Below, piece after piece: positions 57,549-64,000 of a stretch of DNA of 64,000 bases (position 1 is the first letter of the stretch; every line of letters begins with the position of its first letter). The stretch is taken from positions 4,216,001 to 4,280,000 of the forward strand of contig NC_067294.1 of the NCBI RefSeq assembly GCF_020740795.1. The letters run 5' to 3'. The notes under the pieces are model-generated. The model did not search any database. It was not told the origin of the DNA and worked only from the letters and a program-made list of their open reading frames with translations. This DNA is from Apus apus. Lineage: Eukaryota; Chordata; Aves; Apodiformes; Apodidae. The translations under genes were made by a program, and so were the position numbers.

Positions 57549-60500
57549 ATTTCCTCAGATGTTCCATTTCTCTTTTTCCTCTTTCATCTTTTCACTCTTC
57601 TGTCATAATTGATGATTTCCTTTCTTCTCTTTCCTAAAAGTTCATGTAAGAGCTGGACATAATTTGGAGTGATGGGGTGGCAGGAAGACAGCAAAACATG
57701 TTCTGAAAAGTCAAGGATCAAATAATCTAGCAAGGCTGTGGCAGAGGTGAGAGGGTGGAGCTTTCGCTGCATCTTAGTCCGAGACAGACCAGGCAGGATC
57801 ACAAACGTTTGTCAAAGGAAGACCTGGGGCCAGCAGCAATCTCAGCCACCCCCTGATCTTTTCCAGCTGTAAATCCTTCTTTATGTATTTTCCAGTTAAA
57901 TTAAAATCTACCTGCTTTTTTTTTTTCCCTTAGCTATTCCTAGGACCCATGTTTTCCCCATTCCACAGAACCTCTGTAGGGTGTTTTTGGTGGTGCTTTT
58001 TTGTATGCCTGGCTTTTAGCTTTGTTTGAAAACAGCAGGAAGAGTGAGGCTATGAAGTTCAATATCTACCTGCCTGAAATGAGCTGTAAGGCATCCCTGC
58101 TATTCAATACATTTTTAAATGAGGTGGTGTATAAAAGTGAGGTTTTCTAGACACAAAATAGCAATCTAGAATCCATGTTTTCTATTCAGAATACCAAAAC
58201 TGTTATTACAGTTTAAAACAGACAGGAAAATTCAAACAAGACTGGGGTTAACAGGGAAAATCTTTTGATTATATAAGCATTTCTTAATTAACAACTAGGA
58301 CAGTGAAAAATGTCACAGCAGGGATTGGTGCTCACAGTGTTTTATAAAAAGCCTGTAGAACAGGAAAAAAACCCCACAACTATAAATACAAATGATCATA
58401 TTCCCCTCAAATCTGTGAGCTACGGAAATAATTCCTTCTTTGGCAGAGACCACTCCTGGAAAACATCAGCTGGAGAAGTTCTAGAAAGCTACAAAGGATT
58501 GAATCAGGGTTTAGAAAGTGGAAACTATTATAAAATATTAATGAATGCAGCCACACTCCTGTTACAATTACTCACACATCTCTTTTTTCAGTAATTTGGC
58601 TGACCCAAAAATTAAAGATGCCAACGTTCCAGCCAGTGTCTCAATCTCCATCTCAATTGAATGCCAACTGAATAAGGCTCTGAAATTAGCCAAAAGTTCA
58701 AGGCATGATATCCCTTTAAAACTGATCTTCTTTATAAGTAACTCATTTAAAGTTAAAGCAGGTTTTAAAACAGTTGACTTTTCCTTCAAGGCATGACTTA
58801 ATTGAGAGGTGTGGACCAGAATGAAGCATCCAGGATATGGCAAAGCTCTTCTCTAGAGCTATGCAATAGAAAGGAGTGAAACCTAAACTCCAGGTAGTGA
58901 ACTTGGGTGGTTTTGTGATCATTTTTTCCAGTTAAGAAAAAAAATTCTGAATCGTGGAGCAGTGTTTCAACACTCACACACATATCAGTCCTCTTTGTCT
59001 GCATGATCTTTGGAGAAACAGTTACCGTGCACACTTGGTTGATTTTCAGATGTTGCTGGTTTGGTCAAGTTATCACCTGTTTGCTGAATATACCTTATTA
59101 GGGTGTTGATCTCTCCATAAAACAGGGAAATGTGGAGAAACTTTGTTTTCCTTCCATCATGGAATATTATCTTACTGTCCTGACATTAACTGGCCCATCT
59201 TGCACTAACAGAAGAGATTTCAAATGATTCTTGCTTGTTTCTTTGTGTCTCTTTGAAGTGCTATAAAGAAGAATACTTATTAAGAAGAAATATTACAGAT
59301 CCTTCAGAGATGTCCCAGGTCACTGAACCAGCTCTTTGCCCAACAGCTGCTGAAGTCTTTCAGCTAGGAAGCTGAGAAATGGTATGTGGACATCTCTACT
59401 AAATCTTACCTTCTGAGGAGGGGGCTGCACCAGGTAGGAACAAGGATTGCTGCACAACTACAGGGAAGAAACAACTAAGTAAACAAAGCAAAAGTTTAGG
59501 CAGCCATCAGCAAAGATTCCTGCTGGGCAAGGAATCATGTAAATTCCAAATCAAGAGGTGAGCTCAAAGGATTTTATATGCTAGAGAATTTTTCACCAAC
59601 AGGCTGTTGCCAATGCCAACAAACGCTCTCACCAACTTCAAATTTGAAAACTGTTTATTATGGCACCTAATCACTTACTCTAGTTTTCCACCCTGCCCAT
59701 GGTCTGTGGGCCACAGGAACAGCACAGCCTCAGTGCCATCAGGATGCCACTGCTTCCCTCTGAGCTCCCTGGTTCAGAGGATACTGCCCTGAGCTCTCTG
59801 CTTGCAATGGTTAATTCCTCCCTGGTTCTGAATGACCTTGGGAACATTTACACAAGCAGAGGTCATGGCTCTAGCTGCTGTATAACCAGATGCTTGGAAA
59901 AGATGTTCCAATTGATTCAATATAAATATCACACCTGGAAAGCTTTTAGAATCAGGCTTTTTTGGAATGACTGTGATGAGGTGCTAATCAGTACAAAGAC
60001 TGGCACTCAGCAGAGCCAGAATCAGCACACTGATTGTTGTGAGGCTCTTCATTTGTTTGTTTCACAAACAGACAAAAATCCCTAATAAAACCCTTTAAAA
60101 ATATTATCAAAACTCCACCATTTCCTAAAATACAGAGTCATCTTGGAGCTACTGAAATCCAACACAGGCAGAGTTACTGTTTACACTTGTCATTGGCAAG
60201 CCAACTGCAGTCTTATCTGCAATATGTATTAACTTTTTGTTATCAGGTGATGTCTGAAAAGTTCAGCCTCTCACTGCCCTTGCAGCCCTGCCTTCCAGTT
60301 AGTTACCAATATCTACTGATAAAGCTATTTTCCCATCACTTAATATATTGAGCAGTTTAGAAATAACATGATTGTTTACATAAACACAATTCTGCTACTA
60401 TTAAGCTCTTTTGCAAACAGACACTGCAGCATTTGGCTGAGAACAACACACCTTGATCCCTTCACACAGCCCCTGATTCCACTTTGGATACAAACCGTGG

Positions 60501-63500
60501 ACGTCAGGCATGAACAGACCCAGAGCTGCTACACCCACCAGCCTCTGATGTCAGATGTGATCTAATTCACAGCACGTTGCAACAAAATGAGATCCCTGGA
60601 AGGCAGCAGAGGGACACGACTGTAAAACCAAGAGGATCATGCATTAAACACTTCAGTCTTTCCACAGGATTGCACACAATGTGACATTAGGAACAGAAGC
60701 TGAACTAAATAAGCAACCTGAGCTTTGTTTGAAATTTAGAAATAGATAATCTTTTAATTTTACTGATTTATTTCCTTTATAAAGAGACAATGCATTTTTA
60801 TGGCCTATTCTGATGCACATCTAGCACATTTCATTTGTAGGTCTTGATTCACTTGCTGGGCTACACTACAACCAGAAGTTCTAAAGTACTGTGCAAAAGC
60901 TTTGTTTTTACAGTAGTTGTGACATAATCAAAACCAGCCAGCAAGTGCTAGAAATATTTGAGAACAGTATATTCACACTGCTTGATGACAGCATTTTACT
61001 TAAAATTTCAGAATTCACAGGTGATTCTTAGAATACAAGGCAATGGGCTAAATTAAAGGACATTTTTAGGGGAAGGCATTAAGTCTTCCTAACAGTAAAT
61101 TAGGTCTTTGATTACCTTATCTGGGATCACCAGGATTATCTAGGATGTTTAAAGAAGAGGTTAAACAAACACATCATGAATAGATGGATTTACACTAGAA
61201 GCAGGAGGTTTGTCTGGCTGATCCCCCAGGATCCCTCCACCCCTATTTTCTACAAACACAACAGCATGAGAGAAATAGATAATTCAGATAATAGATAGTT
61301 CAGATAATTAGCTCTAAGCTGTACTCTGGGTACAGCATCAGTCTTGCTCAACCCAAAATCCTACTGCTTTTCACAATCATTCTCCCCAAAAACACACGTG
61401 CAGTAAGACAGACTCCAGTACTCACTCAAATGTTCTGTCTGCAAATTTCTGCTTCTCTAACTTACCAGGGAATTCTCACCTCCTTTTCCTGGTCTGTTCC
61501 CACACAAACACAGACAAACTCTGGGCCATTTCCTATTGCTCCTGCTTTTTTAAGTACTGGAGAGCCAGGGAATGGTTCCATAAGGGCACTGGGTTTAACT
61601 GGACCCAGGTACAAATTCAGGAGTTTAAAAAGCAATGTACCAAATAGCACACCCTGACAAAGTCCAGTTCCTTTCCTGTCCCATAAGTATCCACTCTAAA
61701 TATTTAATTGGGAAACACTGAATGCTAATTTTTATAAACGAGCAACTTGAAAAGGTATGGACTTTTACTGGAAAAACAGTAATAATAACAAAAAAATCTC
61801 CTTTTCAACATGTGCTACTGTAGTGTGCCATGCTTTGCTTTTCAGGAGTGTTTTTATATCTCTGGAGTAAAAGTTAAAATAGCAATATATAATAAAAATA
61901 CAATGATCTTAATTACAATAGAGCAAAGTATTCACTTAATAGGGTGTGCATGTTCTTTCCAAGCAGCTTACTGTATTTGCATATCTCCCTCAGTTAAAAA
62001 AGCAACCACCCATCTGCAGATGTTTATGTATGAAATCCAACATAGGGAAAACATTTGCACTACAGAGCAGATAAGATAATTGAAAATGAAATTGCAAGAT
62101 AAGGTGTTTGACAGGGCGGAGAGAAGCTGCACAGTGGAGGAAAAACCATCCCCATGACTACTGGTCCTTTCTCCTCCCTGTTCATTGCTGTTCACCTCTT
62201 CTTAGATTCCAGAGCTTGTTTTATTCCTCAGCAGCCTTTCTACAGACGTGGATTCAGTCACAGTCAGAAACTGTGAAACTCTGCTTTGTTTCAGAAAGAG
62301 AAGAAAGGACAGTTAAAGTTTTGCTTTAGCAGCAGCTGGCTTTGCTCTGGATTGTTTTATACACAAAGGAGATGTGTTTGCTGGCTTTGTAACTAACTCA
62401 GAAAAGAAAAATTGTTAAAGGCAGTGTGGATCTGACTTGAATTTTTCATCAGGTAAGAAGTCAGAAAATCCATAAAACTGTGGCAAAACTTACTGAAATG
62501 TATCTTTTAAAGTATTGTTGTATTCTGTAAGTCCTGTATTTAACATTGAATTGAAAGTATCCTCCAGATTTTATCTATGCAATCCTTTGGAACTTAATAA
62601 ACAGATGATGTTTGCAACCAAAACATTACTGGTCACTTGGAAGGGATGGGAATGTGCATCTTTAACATAGGTAAGAAAATACTTAGGAGAGAAAGCCTTT
62701 TAAAAACTCATTTTATTTTAGACTAAGCTTTTAACTTTCTTTTGCTTATGCACGTTTCAGTAACATTTCTGCATCTAGAGGAATGAAACCACTCGGCTGA
62801 GAGGATTAAGTGTCAAACTCTCACTGTGGCAGAGAATCTTTTTCAAAATGTGTGGATTAGGGATTGAAGTAATTAGTTCTCAAATTAAACACTTCAATTC
62901 AATTCTGATATCAGCTGAAGCTGCTATTCAGGGATGCCGATTCTGCTAATACTTATTAGCTTAAAAAAAATGCCAGTATGTATTACAATAGAATTTGACA
63001 TGCTGCAGTAAATACGAGTGTAAGCTATTTTTCTAATGCTATGAATACTCCAGTTCTTTAAAGAAGCCAGGTGTAATTGTTTTATTGCTCAAGAAATGTT
63101 TAAATTGCCTTGCATTATGACATGTACCAACCCTACATTTTTAACTCACAGTACAGAGCAAAGAGTGGGAAAAAAAGGAATCTTTTTTCCTGCAAAAAGG
63201 ACAGTGCAGATGAGCAGTGTGCCTGAAGCTAATGTAGAGAGCAAACTGATCAGAAGGTCAGTACAGGGACTTTTCCTTAATGGTAGGAAGTGCCAAAGAA
63301 GCCCTGCCACCCATACTGAATTCTTGGGAGAGGACATTCAGCACTACCAAGCCATGTTGTGCAACCATGGATAACTAAGCAAGCACAACAAATAGTGCAT
63401 AAAACATTACAAACCTGGCTCAGGCTCATGTCCTTTGAGTCCCCACAGCTCCTCCTGATAACATAAAAAGCAGGGAAGAGCAGAGCTTGTCTTTGAAGGT

Positions 63501-64000
63501 ATCTCGCTTCCAAGCCAGATCCCCTGCTAACACCTGCTCTTTTCTCAAAGGGCAAGGCTCAGATCTGGACGAGTCAGGCAACCAGCACAGGCAGCACAAA
63601 GAGGAAGATCACCTGTGATAAAGCAGCCAAGAGTCTAGACCCTTACACAGCTAAAGTGGCAGTCAGGCTCATCAGGGCAACATTTACCCCTGCTTGGCCT
63701 CTTGTTCTTCCGGCACATGCACCCTTCTGTGAGATAAATCCAGCCAGGCAGTCAGTGCTGCTCCAGGGAAAAGCAGTTAACAATGCCTTCCAGGAAACAG
63801 GTTGCCTGAAGGTTTTTTACCCAACCACATCATGGGTTTCTGCAGGGTCTGACTGTGCCACCTTCACAATCCCTTCCACTTCTCCTGGACTCATTAGGAG
63901 AAGAGTTTTTGCAAGCTGGTGCACACAGAAAAGGGTACATAGTTTTGTTCCTGACCTATCAAAGTAGGAACACCTGCAAGGGACTTACAAACTACCTGAG

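Larger units (their letters stand above)
54011..64000. other. Region upstream of HNRNPA0 without recognised gene
   Basis: No exon, repeat family or RNA gene could be supported. In other vertebrates NPY6R and MYOT follow HNRNPA0 in this direction; neither a seven-transmembrane frame nor myotilin-like Ig sequence is seen, so both should lie beyond the right edge. It holds the (TA)n(CA)n repeat at 56240 and a C run at 57535. ORFs here are 128 codons or shorter. Confidence 0.7.

Noticed and set aside
54011-64000. NPY6R or MYOT exons expected from synteny
   Set aside because: No seven-transmembrane or Ig-domain coding sequence on either strand; both are probably just outside the window.
1-64000. 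CRISPR array, operon, phage or bacterial mobile element
   Set aside because: The window is vertebrate genomic DNA with spliced genes; no regularly spaced repeats or prokaryotic gene organisation are present.

Overview
The window is vertebrate genomic DNA, most likely from a bird. It carries one spliced gene, KLHL3, and one intronless gene, HNRNPA0. Both are on the minus strand and in the order known from vertebrate chromosomes (human 5q31.2: KLHL3, HNRNPA0, then NPY6R and MYOT). A bird is inferred from the compact introns (12 KLHL3 coding exons in about 38 kb, against roughly 120 kb for the human gene), the near absence of recognisable interspersed repeats (no Alu-like or obvious CR1 copy seen) and the very high protein identity to mammalian KLHL3. 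The species cannot be read from the sequence.

Layout, left to right. Positions 1-39737 hold KLHL3, read right to left. Coding exon 1 (39724-39737, only 14 nt) sits in a CpG island. Exons 2-12 lie at 32186-32302, 29178-29284, 24063-24184, 17625-17787, 14498-14607, 9891-10007, 8771-8920, 6242-6359, 5320-5517, 4452-4553 and 1656-1784. All have GT..AG borders and phases that join without a break, giving 1447 coding nt (482 codons plus one base). The last part, about 103 residues by comparison with the 587-aa human protein, is beyond the left edge, so the gene is cut by the window and not broken. Positions 40.2-50.6 kb are intergenic. HNRNPA0 has its CDS at 52266-53198 (310 aa), a probable 3' UTR down to about 50.64 kb and a strong CpG-island promoter up to about 54.0 kb. 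Positions 54.0-64.0 kb have no gene I can support.

KLHL3 is the substrate receptor of a CUL3 ubiquitin ligase that targets WNK kinases and so controls NaCl transport in the kidney. HNRNPA0 is a nuclear RNA-binding protein that binds AU-rich 3' UTRs and is a MAPKAP-K2 substrate. The two genes are neighbours but not known partners.

I found no unusual multi-gene system. The best unexplained signal is a nearly perfect 68-nt hairpin at 31178-31245 in KLHL3 intron 2, whose deviations from pairing are all G-U on the plus strand. Other points are consensus CTCF motifs at 43208 and 51030, a small CpG cluster inside KLHL3 intron 3, a donor-like sequence directly after the exon 12 acceptor, and long in-frame open 5' leaders on both genes.
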